Assembly: GCF_028768465.1 (NCBI RefSeq)
Contig: NZ_CP118225.1
Location: forward strand, 1,779,001-1,843,000
Length of the DNA stretch: 64,000 bases
Direction of reading: 5' to 3'
Source: Rhodopirellula sp. P2
GTDB lineage: Bacteria; Planctomycetota; Planctomycetia; Pirellulales; Pirellulaceae
This document shows positions 42,714 through 51,864 of the stretch, piece after piece. The notes beneath the pieces are model-generated. The model was not told where the DNA came from. It ran no database searches and worked only from the letters and a program-made list of their open reading frames with translations. Made by a program: the position numbers and the translations under genes. Every line of letters begins with the position of its first letter. The first letter of the stretch is position 1.

Positions 42714-45122
42714 TCAGTTGGGAATCTCTTCGAAGGGGAGATTGCCGATTCGGTACTGTTGCCAGCCGTCGAAATCGAAGTGCCACCATTCGTACTCGTA
42801 AACCTGAAAACCGGCTGACTCCATTGCTCGTCGAAGCAGGCCGCGGTAGTAACGCTGTCTCTGGGTGCCACCGGGGTACAGTGGGAAGGAACGTTTGCTG
42901 AACTCGTCGTACCCGGAAACCATTGGGATGGGATCGCGAGTGGAGCGGTCGAACAAGGTTAGGTCGAGCGCGCAGCCTCGATTGTGGCGAGAGCCCTGCG
43001 CTGGGTTGGCGACAAAGTCCTTCATTTCGCTGGGGGTCGCATCCCAGAACATCTTGGTCACTCGCCAGGGGCGATACGCGTCATGGATCAGCAGGCCCAG
43101 GTTTTGTTTCGCCAATTCCTGGTGCACCTTCGCGGCGGCTTCGGCGGCGGGGCGCTGAGCGAACGCCCGTGGTTGCTGGTAGAAGACCGTGTCCATGAAG
43201 TTGTTGGTCGTCGCGTACCGAATGTCCAGTTCGATGCTGGGGTCAATCGAAGTCAGTTCGGTCAGATCCGTCGGGCGGAAGTTGCCTTCTTCATGAGGAG
43301 GTTTCGCGGCATCGGCGAGCTCACGCAGTTTTTCGACCGGAAGTTCACGCTTGATTTTGAAGGTCTCGCCAGCTTTGGTTCCCACCTCGCGTTTTTGAAA
43401 GGCGACCTGGGCGGCAATGACTTCTGTGATTTCGCCTGAACCATCGCGGTTGAAGATCAATTCTTCGCCGTGATAGAGCCCGTGATCGGGGAACGCGAAG
43501 CGATACTGGCTCACTTGGGTGAGCGGGTAGTAATAGAACCACTCGATCAATGCGTGCAGTTGTCCATGGCGTTCGAGGATGTAGAGCGTGTTGTGGTCCC
43601 AGCCGTACTCCCCGACGAGATCACGCCATTCGTCGCGAATTTCTGGTGGGGGAGCGTTGGAGAGCCGCGTGTAGGTCGCATCGTCGATGACCAGGTACGT
43701 TTGGTCTTGTTGAATACGGGGGCCAAACCCAAAGCGATCGTCCAGGACCAGTTCGCCCGTGTCCGAACGGCTGCGGATTTCTCGTTGGAATGTTCCTTTC
43801 CACAGCAGCAGGCGATCGCCGATCCAGTCCACGGTCACTGTTCGAGAGGCATCGCCGGGCATGGAGGAGTAGACGCCAGCCAAACTGCGGGCTCGCGAGC
43901 GGGGCACCGGGACGGTCGAAATGAGTGGCGTGGTTTCTTGATCGTTTCGGACGGCGAGCATGCCTTCGAGTGCCTGATCACAAATTCGCGTGATCCAGTT
44001 GTTCGTTCCGTCCAGCGAACTGGCGGCGATGACGGCGATGTTCTCGTCTGGCAAAATCTCGAGCTGGGTGGAGAAGCCATACACGGCTCCTCCATGGCCG
44101 ACGCGGCGATGTCCTTGGAAGTCGCTGACGCGGAAACCGATTCCGTAGGGCAGTGGTTTTCCGTCGGGGGTCTCACCGGGCTGGAGCATTTCGGTGAGCG
44201 AAGCGTCCTCGAGAATCTTCGTGGGATGCTGTCCCATCACGAACAAGCTGAACTGTGCCAGGTCTTCGACGCTGGAATACAGGTTCCCGGCCGGACCGGT
44301 GCCGAGCAGGAATTCGGGGGCGGCAAACGCGGGACGGTCATAGCCCCACATCCAGCCAGCGGCGGTGTGTTCCGACAAGGCTTCGTTCTTTTCGAAGCTG
44401 GTGTGAGTCATCCCCAGTGGTTCGAGCACGTGTTGTTGGACGTATTTCGGATGCGACACTCCAGCGGCCTCTTCAACCGCCAATCCGATGACCGATACGC
44501 CCGCGTTCGAATATTTGGTGCGAGTGCCGGGGGCGTAAACAGGCGGAGTGTCCGCCAGGCTGGCGACGGTTGCTTTCAGAGTGGGTTCGGTGGGATCGAA
44601 GTAGTTGCCCACCGGTGATTCGCGAACGATGCCGGCGCGGTGCTGAGTCAGTTGCCGTAGCGTGATTTTCGCGCTGTGCTCAGCATCGGCGATCTTGAAT
44701 TCGGGCAGCACCTTTTGAACGGGTTGATCCAAATCCAGTTCGCCTTGTTCGACCAGTTGCATCAAGGCGACGTCGGTCAGCAACTTGGAGATCGAGCCGA
44801 CTCGGTAGACCGTTTTCCCGGAAGCGGGAACGGTTTTGTCAGCATCTTGGAATCCGAACCCAGCGGACGAGACAACCTTTCCATCCGCCACCAACGCGAT
44901 TGAGAAGCTGGGGATTTGCTTCTGTTCCATCTCGGAACGGATCGTTTGCGATAGTTGCTCGATCAGTTGGCGATAGTCATGGTCGACCGTGTTTGACGCG
45001 GCGGGCTGGTCGGCAGGCAGGGATGTCGAAGCCATGAGTGCCAATGCGATTCCTGCGAACCAGTTCTGGAAAGCGGGGAATCGTCTGGAAACGAAGTGAC
45101 GGGAGAGCTGTTTGTGATTCAT
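42714..45122 (-). CDS. Secreted serine hydrolase (beta-lactamase fold) fused to VanX-type D-Ala-D-Ala dipeptidase
   Basis: The 802-residue product has a signal peptide (WFAGIALALMASTSLPA near residue 30). Residues about 55-370 are a class C beta-lactamase-like hydrolase with SxxK in RVGSISKLL, YSN in TKYSNAGVSVIG and HGG in VGHGGAVYG. A linker of about 200 residues precedes the C-terminal M15D peptidase (about 600-802): zinc ligands in QGSRHNRGCALDLTLFD (His, Asp) and catalytic Glu with His in YEYEWWHFDFDGW. VanX-type enzymes cut D-Ala-D-Ala. The ATG at 45122 is chosen. It sits 58 bases after the epimerase gene. Confidence 0.88.
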   Translation of the reverse strand: MNHKQLSRHFVSRRFPAFQNWFAGIALALMASTSLPADQPAASNTVDHDYRQLIEQLSQTIRSEMEQKQIPSFSIALVADGKVVSSAGFGFQDADKTVPASGKTVYRVGSISKLLTDVALMQLVEQGELDLDQPVQKVLPEFKIADAEHSAKITLRQLTQHRAGIVRESPVGNYFDPTEPTLKATVASLADTPPVYAPGTRTKYSNAGVSVIGLAVEEAAGVSHPKYVQQHVLEPLGMTHTSFEKNEALSEHTAAGWMWGYDRPAFAAPEFLLGTGPAGNLYSSVEDLAQFSLFVMGQHPTKILEDASLTEMLQPGETPDGKPLPYGIGFRVSDFQGHRRVGHGGAVYGFSTQLEILPDENIAVIAASSLDGTNNWITRICDQALEGMLAVRNDQETTPLISTVPVPRSRARSLAGVYSSMPGDASRTVTVDWIGDRLLLWKGTFQREIRSRSDTGELVLDDRFGFGPRIQQDQTYLVIDDATYTRLSNAPPPEIRDEWRDLVGEYGWDHNTLYILERHGQLHALIEWFYYYPLTQVSQYRFAFPDHGLYHGEELIFNRDGSGEITEVIAAQVAFQKREVGTKAGETFKIKRELPVEKLRELADAAKPPHEEGNFRPTDLTELTSIDPSIELDIRYATTNNFMDTVFYQQPRAFAQRPAAEAAAKVHQELAKQNLGLLIHDAYRPWRVTKMFWDATPSEMKDFVANPAQGSRHNRGCALDLTLFDRSTRDPIPMVSGYDEFSKRSFPLYPGGTQRQRYYRGLLRRAMESAGFQVYEYEWWHFDFDGWQQYRIGNLPFEEIPN

Positions 45123-45180
45123 GATCGTGTGGAGTGGCTTGGTGAAACGACGCTCAGGAAGCAAAGGATTGCTGAGTGGT

Positions 45181-46230
45181 TCACTGGATCAGGAAGTGGG
45201 GCAGGGCGGTGGAGACCAATTCCGCACCGGTTCCCAGTTCCACAGGCATTTGGAGATGCCCGCGGGTGACTTCGACGCCGCGGGCAGGGCTGTCCGAGAT
45301 CAGATTCGCCCCATCTAAATCGGCGAAATCGAGCAGCGGCGCGAGCTGGGCGGCTCCGCTGATGCCAATCGGCGATTCCACCATGCAGCCCACCATCGTG
45401 AGTTTTTCGCGGCGTCTGGCTTCGGTCAGCATCTTTCGAGCTGGGGTCAGCCCGCCGCACTTGCAAAGTTTGACGTTGATTCCGTGGAAGAATTCGAAGC
45501 AGGTTTCCAGATCGGCTTCGGTTTGGCAGTCCTCATCGGCGATGATCGGAAGCGAGGATTCTTCGAACACCCGTTGTTTGTCAGCGGGATCGGCGGAACG
45601 GGGCAGGGGTTGTTCGATGAATTGAACACCCAAGTGCCGGAGTTCTTTGGAATAGTCGATTGCCTGTTGAGCCGACCAGGCGCAGTTCGCATCAACGCGA
45701 AATGTGGCGGCGGTGCACTGGCGAAGCTGGCGGATGATTTCCAAATCGTGATCGGTGCCCAGTTTGATTTTGTAGAGGTCCCAACCGGAGTCGGCATCCA
45801 GCTTTCGCCGCATCTCTTCCATCGAATCGATGCCGATGGTGAAGCTGGACTGCAGGTCGGGGTTCCACGTCAGCCCCCAGTGGTGCCAAAGCGTTGCCCC
45901 GGAATTTCTCGCGTGCCAGTCATGGCTGGCCATGTCCAACGCCGACAGCGAGAACATGTCACCGCCGAGTCGTTCTGAGAGACGATGCCAATTGTTCTCG
46001 GGCGTGTCCTGGCAGCACATCGCGAGATCGTCCTCGCTCAGGCTTTTCAGAGCATCGCTCATCGCGGAAATGGTGTGGCCGTAGTAATCGTTGGCGGTGA
46101 CTTCGCCGTAGCCCGTGATTCCAGTGTGTTCCAACGCGACGACCAGGCTGTCTTGGTACGTGATGGTTCCTCGTGAAATCGTGAACGGGTCACGCAGGGG
46201 CAAGCGGATTGCATGGAGGTTCAGCGTCAC
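45181..46230 (-). CDS. dgcA: Enolase-superfamily epimerase, DgcA / L-Ala-D/L-Glu epimerase-like
   Basis: The 349-residue protein has the MLE/dipeptide-epimerase fold: YKIKLGTDHD with the KxK base, FRVDANCAW and FIEQPLPR and IIADEDCQ as metal ligands (Asp, Glu, Asp), and INVKLCKCGGLTPARKML with the second catalytic Lys. Members epimerise dipeptides such as L-Ala-D-Glu. When coupled to a DUF1611 gene the pair has been described (from memory) as DgcN/DgcA, where DgcA racemises N-acetyl-D-glutamate. The start is GTG at 46230, overlapping the DUF1611 stop by 4 bases. Confidence 0.85.
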   Translation of the reverse strand: MTLNLHAIRLPLRDPFTISRGTITYQDSLVVALEHTGITGYGEVTANDYYGHTISAMSDALKSLSEDDLAMCCQDTPENNWHRLSERLGGDMFSLSALDMASHDWHARNSGATLWHHWGLTWNPDLQSSFTIGIDSMEEMRRKLDADSGWDLYKIKLGTDHDLEIIRQLRQCTAATFRVDANCAWSAQQAIDYSKELRHLGVQFIEQPLPRSADPADKQRVFEESSLPIIADEDCQTEADLETCFEFFHGINVKLCKCGGLTPARKMLTEARRREKLTMVGCMVESPIGISGAAQLAPLLDFADLDGANLISDSPARGVEVTRGHLQMPVELGTGAELVSTALPHFLIQ

Positions 46231-47306
46231 GCGCCGGTCTCCTGCAGGACGCTGGGAACGCATGCGGCTTGCAATTCCAGGGAAGCGCGAACCAGTTTGT
46301 CAGCACCGTCGCGGTAGACGTCGCAGGCTGGCAGGCCGAATCGATGTTCGGCTCGTTCGACTTCGCTTTTGGCTTCGCCAGGCGACAGGTTGCGAGTGTT
46401 GACGGAAACACCGATGAACTTGGACGGTCCACGCAAATTCGCGAGTTGCTCAATCGCGCGCATCTGTTGTTCCAGTGGTGGGATGGCGCATCCATCGAAC
46501 CCTTTGACTTCCGTGCGACCGGCTTCGTAGCAGAACACCAGTCCCTGTGGGGCACAGCCATGAAGCAAGCCCAGCGTGACCGCGGAATAGGCCGGGTGGG
46601 AAATGCTGCCTTGCCCTTCCACGATCAGGAAATCCGCGTCGTCGTTGTCACGCACCAGGTATTCGACGGCACCGTTGACAAAGTCGGACACGACACAGTC
46701 CGCGGGAACCCCGCGACCGGAGATCATGATTCCGGTTTGGCCGGTCGCGAGGAAGCGAGAGGACTTGCCGATGGCTTGAAGGCCTCGGTCGATTTCGATC
46801 GTCGTGACCATCTTGCCGATGCTGCAATCATGCCCGACGGCATGGATGCGAACACACTCTTCACGAAAGGGTTGGCCGGTGGCCGTTTCTTTCCAGTGGT
46901 TCTTGCGGACATCGATGATTTGAGAACCCGACTGCTTGGCGAGTTGGCACCATTCGCTGTCCTCGGAAAGGAAGTCGTGGAGTCCTGAAACCACGTCGAC
47001 GCCCGCGCGAATGGCGGCTTCCAGTTGAGGACGCCAGGCGTGGGGGAGTTTGCCTCCGGGAGGGGCGATGCCGATGTAGATCGCGTCGCAGTCCAATTCG
47101 GGAGACCACTGAGTGACGATGGGGGCCTCGCCAGCACCGAACAGCTCCGCAGAGGTTTTGCCCGCATGCTCTTGGTCGATCACCGCGACGATGTCAGGGC
47201 TGCGATAACGCAACAGGCTGATGGCGGTCTTGGCCAAGAATGGCGTCGAGGCACCATCGGTGAGGAGAGCGATTCGTCGATGCTGGGTTAACAACTGGAT
47301 CTCCAT
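46227..47306 (-). CDS. dgcN: DUF1611 protein, DgcN-like (possible D-glutamate N-acetyltransferase)
   Basis: This 359-residue protein has an N-terminal Rossmann-like half (CDAIYIGIAPPGGKLPHAWR, AIRAGVDVVSGLHDFLSED) and a C-terminal P-loop half (VGHDCSIGKMVTTIEIDRGL, FLIVEGQGSISHPAYSAVTL), the two DUF1611 parts. It resembles proteins reported as D-glutamate N-acetyltransferase (DgcN); that function is recalled, not verified here. Co-translation with the downstream epimerase supports a joint job in turning D-glutamate into L-glutamate. First gene of a three-gene minus-strand operon. Confidence 0.82.
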   Translation of the reverse strand: MEIQLLTQHRRIALLTDGASTPFLAKTAISLLRYRSPDIVAVIDQEHAGKTSAELFGAGEAPIVTQWSPELDCDAIYIGIAPPGGKLPHAWRPQLEAAIRAGVDVVSGLHDFLSEDSEWCQLAKQSGSQIIDVRKNHWKETATGQPFREECVRIHAVGHDCSIGKMVTTIEIDRGLQAIGKSSRFLATGQTGIMISGRGVPADCVVSDFVNGAVEYLVRDNDDADFLIVEGQGSISHPAYSAVTLGLLHGCAPQGLVFCYEAGRTEVKGFDGCAIPPLEQQMRAIEQLANLRGPSKFIGVSVNTRNLSPGEAKSEVERAEHRFGLPACDVYRDGADKLVRASLELQAACVPSVLQETGA

Positions 47307-47502
47307 CGATCAGGAGTTCGTGGAAAGGGGGCGGATCCACGACCGTCTTGGGATGGGGAGTTCCGTTCGTGGAGACTGTCCCAACCCAAGGGAATCGTCG
47401 AAGCCGTCTGGGATTCGAAATAGGCTAGCAACCGACTCGGATCGAGTCTTGCGCCGCTGCGTAAATCTGTTTCGAAAACGCGCACGGCGGGATTCGAGGA
47501 GA

Positions 47503-47880
47503 TCACGCACGCCGCATCATTTGTTGCAGTCGATCGAGGGTGAGCACCATCTGGTTCCACTCCGCGACGACTTCCATGGTTGGCATTTCGGCACAGTCGT
47601 TGCGATCGTACCCGCGTTCACTGATACGGACTCGGCCGTCCAGGACTGCGACCGGTGTGGATCCAGCGGGCTGGTCGGGGGCTGTGCTAGCGGACTGGCA
47701 GTCTGGCGACTGGTTGGCTGGGGTGTTGTTGGTCCCGGATGCGGGCAGCGAGTCGTTGTCGTCGTCGGTCGGCAAGACTTGCTGCATGACTTGGTGGACT
47801 GCCCACAAAGCGGCTTTGCGAGCCGAGTCAGCGGCGACAACACTGCGAAAAGTACCTGATTGCACGTAAAACTTGGCCAT
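47503..47880 (-). CDS. Hypothetical protein
   Basis: The 125-residue protein begins MAKFYVQSGTFRSVVAADSA followed by RKAALWAVHQVMQQVLP, a compact beta-helix start, then a Ser/Asn/Pro/Asp-rich linker (about 37-75), then a second conserved-looking block (VRISERGYDRNDCAEMPTME). I do not recognise it. It is divergent from the beta-CASP nuclease gene. No membrane segment is present. The competing longer frame over this region is judged non-coding. Confidence 0.65.
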   Translation of the reverse strand: MAKFYVQSGTFRSVVAADSARKAALWAVHQVMQQVLPTDDDNDSLPASGTNNTPANQSPDCQSASTAPDQPAGSTPVAVLDGRVRISERGYDRNDCAEMPTMEVVAEWNQMVLTLDRLQQMMRRA

Positions 47881-48074
47881 GGGAGGTGTCCTGAGGTGTT
47901 TCGAAGGGGGGGAGAAGCGGCGACACCCATGACATCGGACGGTGGCGTGACACGTTTGGTCATCGGGCGGGATCTCGCTGCGGGCCCTCGACCCATTCCC
48001 CGCGTGGTAAAGTGCTGCGGTGATCTGACGGACCGCTCGCGTTGTTTCTCCTTGTCTTGCTTCTGATGTCGCTT

Positions 48075-49409
48075 ATGAAATTGGTTCACCACGGTGCACA
48101 CGACGGTGTCACTGGTTCTTGTCACCAACTTTGGATCGATGATTCCAAGAGTTTGTTGGTTGACTGTGGCTTGTTCCAAGGCGAAGACGCTCGGAAGAGG
48201 CCCAGCCCTGAGATTGAGTTTTCGCTGCGAGGAATCCAGGCACTGTTGCTGACGCATGTGCACATCGATCACGCGGGCCGGATTCCCTATTTGTTGGCGG
48301 CGGGATTCAATCATCCGATTCTGTGCAGTGTCCCGACGGCGAAGTTGTTGCCGCTGGTGATGGAAGACGCGTTGAAGATTGGATTCACGCGTTCGAAGCG
48401 GCTGATCAAGCAGTTTCTGCATCAGATTCGAAAGCTGTTGGTGCCGCTCCCGTACCATCAGTGGCATGACTGTCCTGGCGGGGTGAAGGTCCGGTTGTTG
48501 CCGGCCGGTCACGTGCTGGGGTCGACGATGTTCGAGATCGAATTGGCAGACGGTCGGCGGGCTGTTTTCAGTGGGGATGTGGGGGCGGGAACCAACCCGC
48601 TTTTGAATCCGCCGGTCAGTCCGGAGCGGGCCGATCTGTTGGTGCTCGAAAGCACTTACGGGGACCGGTTGCATCCCCCCAAGGCCGATCGGCAAGCGGA
48701 ATTGGAGGCGGTCATTCGGCGAACGTTGGATGATTCGGGCGTGACCATCGTGCCGGCCTTTTCGCTGGGGCGTACCCAAGCGTTGTTGTATGAGCTCAAC
48801 GCCATCTTTGAACGCATTCAAGAGACGGAGCATCGAACGCTGATGAAGCGAGTCGATGTGATTGTTGATTCGCCACTCGCTTCCCGCTTCACCGCTCTTT
48901 ACAAGGAAATGAAATCGCACTGGGGCGAAGAGGCTCAGGTCACACTGGAAACCGATGATCAACCGCTGGTGTTTGAAAATCTAACGACGGTCGGCAGCCA
49001 CACCGAACACAAAGAAACCGTTCGGTACTTGGCCAAACACAATTTGCCCGCGGTGGTGATTGCCGGAAGCGGCATGTGCACGGGAGGGCGGGTGGTCAAC
49101 TACCTCAAGGAGTTCATTGGCCAAGAAGAGACCGACATCGTGTTTGCGGGCTATCAAGCGGGAGGCACCCCGGGGAATTACATCTCTCGCGGGAGCGATT
49201 GGGTGCGATTGGATGGCCGACGATACGACGTGCGAGCCAAAACGCATCAACTGACCGGGTACTCGGCTCACGGCGATCAGCAAGATTTAATCGCGTTGGT
49301 CGATGGAATGGCCGATGCACCCAAGGAGATTCGGTTGGTGCACGGCGACTACGCGGCCAAACGAGCGTTGACTCAAAAATTGACAGCCAAGGGTTACCAC
49401 CTGATATGA
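48075..49409 (+). CDS. Metallo-beta-lactamase/beta-CASP ribonuclease-like hydrolase
   Basis: The 444-residue protein has the MBL metal site LLTHVHIDHAGRIPYLL, later ligands in FSGDVGAGTNPL, and the beta-CASP insertion with IVPAFSLGRTQALL, VIAGSGMCTGGRVVNYLKEF and SAHGDQQDLIALV. These are the marks of RNase J/CPSF-like nucleases of the prokaryotic mRNA 3'-end type. It lacks the C-terminal domain of RNase J, so it belongs to the shorter 440-460 residue group. The ATG at 48075 starts MKLVHHGAHDGVTGSCHQL. The next gene overlaps the stop by 4 bases. Confidence 0.9.
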   Translation: MKLVHHGAHDGVTGSCHQLWIDDSKSLLVDCGLFQGEDARKRPSPEIEFSLRGIQALLLTHVHIDHAGRIPYLLAAGFNHPILCSVPTAKLLPLVMEDALKIGFTRSKRLIKQFLHQIRKLLVPLPYHQWHDCPGGVKVRLLPAGHVLGSTMFEIELADGRRAVFSGDVGAGTNPLLNPPVSPERADLLVLESTYGDRLHPPKADRQAELEAVIRRTLDDSGVTIVPAFSLGRTQALLYELNAIFERIQETEHRTLMKRVDVIVDSPLASRFTALYKEMKSHWGEEAQVTLETDDQPLVFENLTTVGSHTEHKETVRYLAKHNLPAVVIAGSGMCTGGRVVNYLKEFIGQEETDIVFAGYQAGGTPGNYISRGSDWVRLDGRRYDVRAKTHQLTGYSAHGDQQDLIALVDGMADAPKEIRLVHGDYAAKRALTQKLTAKGYHLI

Positions 49410-50839
49410 GTGATCCAGAATCATTCACCGACCGATCATTCACGGAAACGTTGATCATCGGTGGAGGATTGGCCGGGCTGACTTGCGGTCGCGTGTTGGC
49501 AGAGGCGGGCCGCGAATTTCGAATTTTGGAAGCGACCGATCGGGTGGGTGGCCGTGTTCGCAGTGATGTGGTCGACGGGTTCACGCTGGACCATGGCTTT
49601 CAAGTTCTGCTGACCGCCTACCCCGCTTGCCGGCGTTTTTTGGATTATGACGCACTGCGGCTGCGTCCCTTCGAACCCGGGGCCTTGATCCGTCAAAACG
49701 GTCAGTTTCGGGTTTTGGGAGATCCCTGGCGAAGACCGGGGCAAGCGATCCCGTCGGCGATGAATCCGGTGGGTTCCTTGGCGGACAAGCTGCGGATCGC
49801 GAAATTGCGGCGGGACAGCTTGCGTGGTTCCTTGCAGGATTTGTACGAGCGACCAGCGTTGTCGACGATGGATCGCTTGCAAGCCGAAGGTTTCAGCGAA
49901 CGAATCATCGACCAGTTCTTCCGTCCTTTTTTGGGCGGAGTCTTCTTGGACGAGTCGCTTTCGGTGTCCAGCCGGATGTTGGAGTTTGTCTTCCGGATGT
50001 TTGCCCGTGGCGAGATTGCCGTTCCCGCGGATGGAATGGCGGCGATTCCCCGGCAGTTGGCAGAATCGTTGCCGCGAGGATCGGTGCAATTTCGTACGAC
50101 CGTGAAATCCATTGAGTCGCTTGCGGAATCGGAGCGGACCGCGGTCGGGAATGAGTTGCCAGCTCAGGCCAGGCACCGAGTGGTGTTGTCCGATGGAACG
50201 GCGGTGATGTGTCGGCACCTGGTGATCGCGACTCCTGGGAGTGCGGCGGCGAGGTTGTTGGGGATGAAGTCCATCGCGACGCCCTGGTTCGGAACGACCA
50301 ATTTGTATTACGCGGCCGAGCAATCACCGGATGCTCATCGGTTGTTGATGTTGCGGGGCGATGAGTCGGGCCCGATTCAGAGTGCCGTTGTGTTGAGTGA
50401 CGTCGCGCCGTCGTACGCGCCGCCTGGCAAGGCGTTGGTTTCGATCAGCGTCGACAGCGATCATGAGCCTGCGGACGGTCTGGACGACGAGGCTCTGGAT
50501 TCTCGAGTGAGATCGCAATTGAAGGATTGGTTCGGGGAAGAGGCGATGCAGTGGAGCCTGCTGCGTGTTTTTCGGGTGCCCTATTCGCTGCCAAAAATGT
50601 CGCTGGACACCGTGGTGAAGTCACCTGCGTGGGAAGATTGGCGGCGGGCGAACTTGGGAGACGGCAATGTGTCTCTACCCGAAATGTCATCGGGTGCAGC
50701 TCCTTCCGCAGACGACAGCGGGGCAGGGCAGGGTAGGGCAGGGGTGTGGATCGCGGGCGATCACTGTCAAACGCCCAGCATTCAAGGGGCCATGGACAGC
50801 GGACGAATCGCTGCCGAGCATCTGCTTTTGAATCCGTAA
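49406..50839 (+). CDS. FAD-dependent amine oxidase/protoporphyrinogen-oxidase-like protein
   Basis: The 477-residue protein begins with the FAD-binding motif [20 protein letters not shown] and the RVGGRVRSD signature of flavin amine oxidases and phytoene/protoporphyrinogen oxidases. A C-terminal FAD motif is in [20 protein letters not shown] and [10 protein letters not shown]. Members oxidise polyamines, porphyrinogens or carotenoid precursors; the substrate is not determined. The ATG at 49406 overlaps the beta-CASP stop as ATGA, and the next gene follows 23 bases after the stop. Confidence 0.85.
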   Translation: MSDPESFTDRSFTETLIIGGGLAGLTCGRVLAEAGREFRILEATDRVGGRVRSDVVDGFTLDHGFQVLLTAYPACRRFLDYDALRLRPFEPGALIRQNGQFRVLGDPWRRPGQAIPSAMNPVGSLADKLRIAKLRRDSLRGSLQDLYERPALSTMDRLQAEGFSERIIDQFFRPFLGGVFLDESLSVSSRMLEFVFRMFARGEIAVPADGMAAIPRQLAESLPRGSVQFRTTVKSIESLAESERTAVGNELPAQARHRVVLSDGTAVMCRHLVIATPGSAAARLLGMKSIATPWFGTTNLYYAAEQSPDAHRLLMLRGDESGPIQSAVVLSDVAPSYAPPGKALVSISVDSDHEPADGLDDEALDSRVRSQLKDWFGEEAMQWSLLRVFRVPYSLPKMSLDTVVKSPAWEDWRRANLGDGNVSLPEMSSGAAPSADDSGAGQGRAGVWIAGDHCQTPSIQGAMDSGRIAAEHLLLNP

Positions 50840-50862
50840 AACCCCGCGAGTATGGACGCACC

Positions 50863-51747
50863 ATGAGTCAGAGATTGCAAACAGGTATTCCCGCTTTGGA
50901 CGAGATGCTGGGAGGAGGCCTGTTGCCCGGGACGATGACGGTCGTGTTGGGAGCAACTGGAATCGGTAAAACGCAGCTTGGGATTCAGTTCGCCAAACAC
51001 GGGCAAGCCCAGGAAGGCGAACGCGGCATCGTGTTTGACCTGACCTCTCGTGGTGATTCTCAAAACCATTCCGAGTACGCCAAGCGGTTGGTGGAGTGGC
51101 AGTTGTCTGAGGCAGCGGACGAACCGGTCTCGTTGGCGGACGTGTGGAACCGCGAAAAAATGCGCCGTGACAGCATGCATCTGTTTCGCGATTCCGGCCG
51201 CCGGGTGACGTCCTCGGACATGGACGCGGATGATTGGCGTCGCTGGTCGTCCGAGCGAGCCAAGAAACTGGACCGCGCGATCGCGTTCTTTTACGGGAAC
51301 TTTGCCCATGGGGTCCGGCGAGTGGTGATCGATGGGGTGGAGCCGGTCGATCGGGCGGCTGAATCCATCCAGTTCGAGATGATCGAATACATCCAGAATC
51401 AGATTCTCCGCAAGGAGCACGATTGGCTGGCGAGAGACCTGTTTCGCGTTCATTTTCGAGAAAACGCGGAGTCGATCGAGGCTCATGGCTACGACCACCA
51501 ACAGCTGGGCAGCTTGCTGCTGGCAACCTCTCACGAGGTGATGTTGGACGACTTGATCGCTCGCCCGATTCAAAGTGGCGACGTGTTGTCCAATGCCAAC
51601 ACGATCATCTTGATGGGCAAAACTCGTGACGGAAACAAGATGGGGCGGGCGCTTTGCGTCGCGAAACATCGTGGCAGTTTCTGCGAGGAATCGATCGTCC
51701 CGTACCGGATCACGGAAGCCGGTTTGGTGGTCGGCGACGGCATCTGA
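50863..51747 (+). CDS. KaiC/RecA-like ATPase
   Basis: The 294-residue protein starts [20 protein letters not shown], the KaiC/RadA-type lead, and has Walker [17 protein letters not shown] and a Walker B-like strand [17 protein letters not shown]. Compared with RadA it lacks a zinc finger and a protease-like domain, and it has one ATPase domain. Such proteins act in signalling or DNA transactions. The ATG at 50863 is chosen; the frame runs back into the previous gene. It may be part of the three-gene plus-strand unit ending here. Confidence 0.78.
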   Translation: MSQRLQTGIPALDEMLGGGLLPGTMTVVLGATGIGKTQLGIQFAKHGQAQEGERGIVFDLTSRGDSQNHSEYAKRLVEWQLSEAADEPVSLADVWNREKMRRDSMHLFRDSGRRVTSSDMDADDWRRWSSERAKKLDRAIAFFYGNFAHGVRRVVIDGVEPVDRAAESIQFEMIEYIQNQILRKEHDWLARDLFRVHFRENAESIEAHGYDHQQLGSLLLATSHEVMLDDLIARPIQSGDVLSNANTIILMGKTRDGNKMGRALCVAKHRGSFCEESIVPYRITEAGLVVGDGI

Positions 51748-51802
51748 GCGTCGTTGGGGGCCTGAGACGAGGAGGGCTTGGGGTGAACAAGCCTGCCTGT
51801 GC

Positions 51803-51839
51803 AAAAAAAATCGGTGAGCAACCCACGTTGCTCACCGAT
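51803..51839 (-). terminator. Intrinsic terminator between convergent genes
   Basis: ATCGGTGAGCAAC and GTTGCTCACCGAT (51810-51839) form a perfect 13-bp stem with a CCAC loop, followed on the minus strand by a run of T (51803-51810 in reverse). It ends the thioredoxin-domain gene on the minus strand. The KaiC-like gene ends 55 bases away on the plus strand. Confidence 0.9.
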
Positions 51840-51864
51840 TGAAATTCGGCTGTGTCAGCGAAGT

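Noticed and set aside
47517-48962. Long minus-strand frame of 481 codons
   Set aside because: It lies opposite the beta-CASP gene, which has clear catalytic motifs, and its product is His/Arg/Gln-rich without domains; the 125-residue gene at 47503-47880 covers the part that is really coding.
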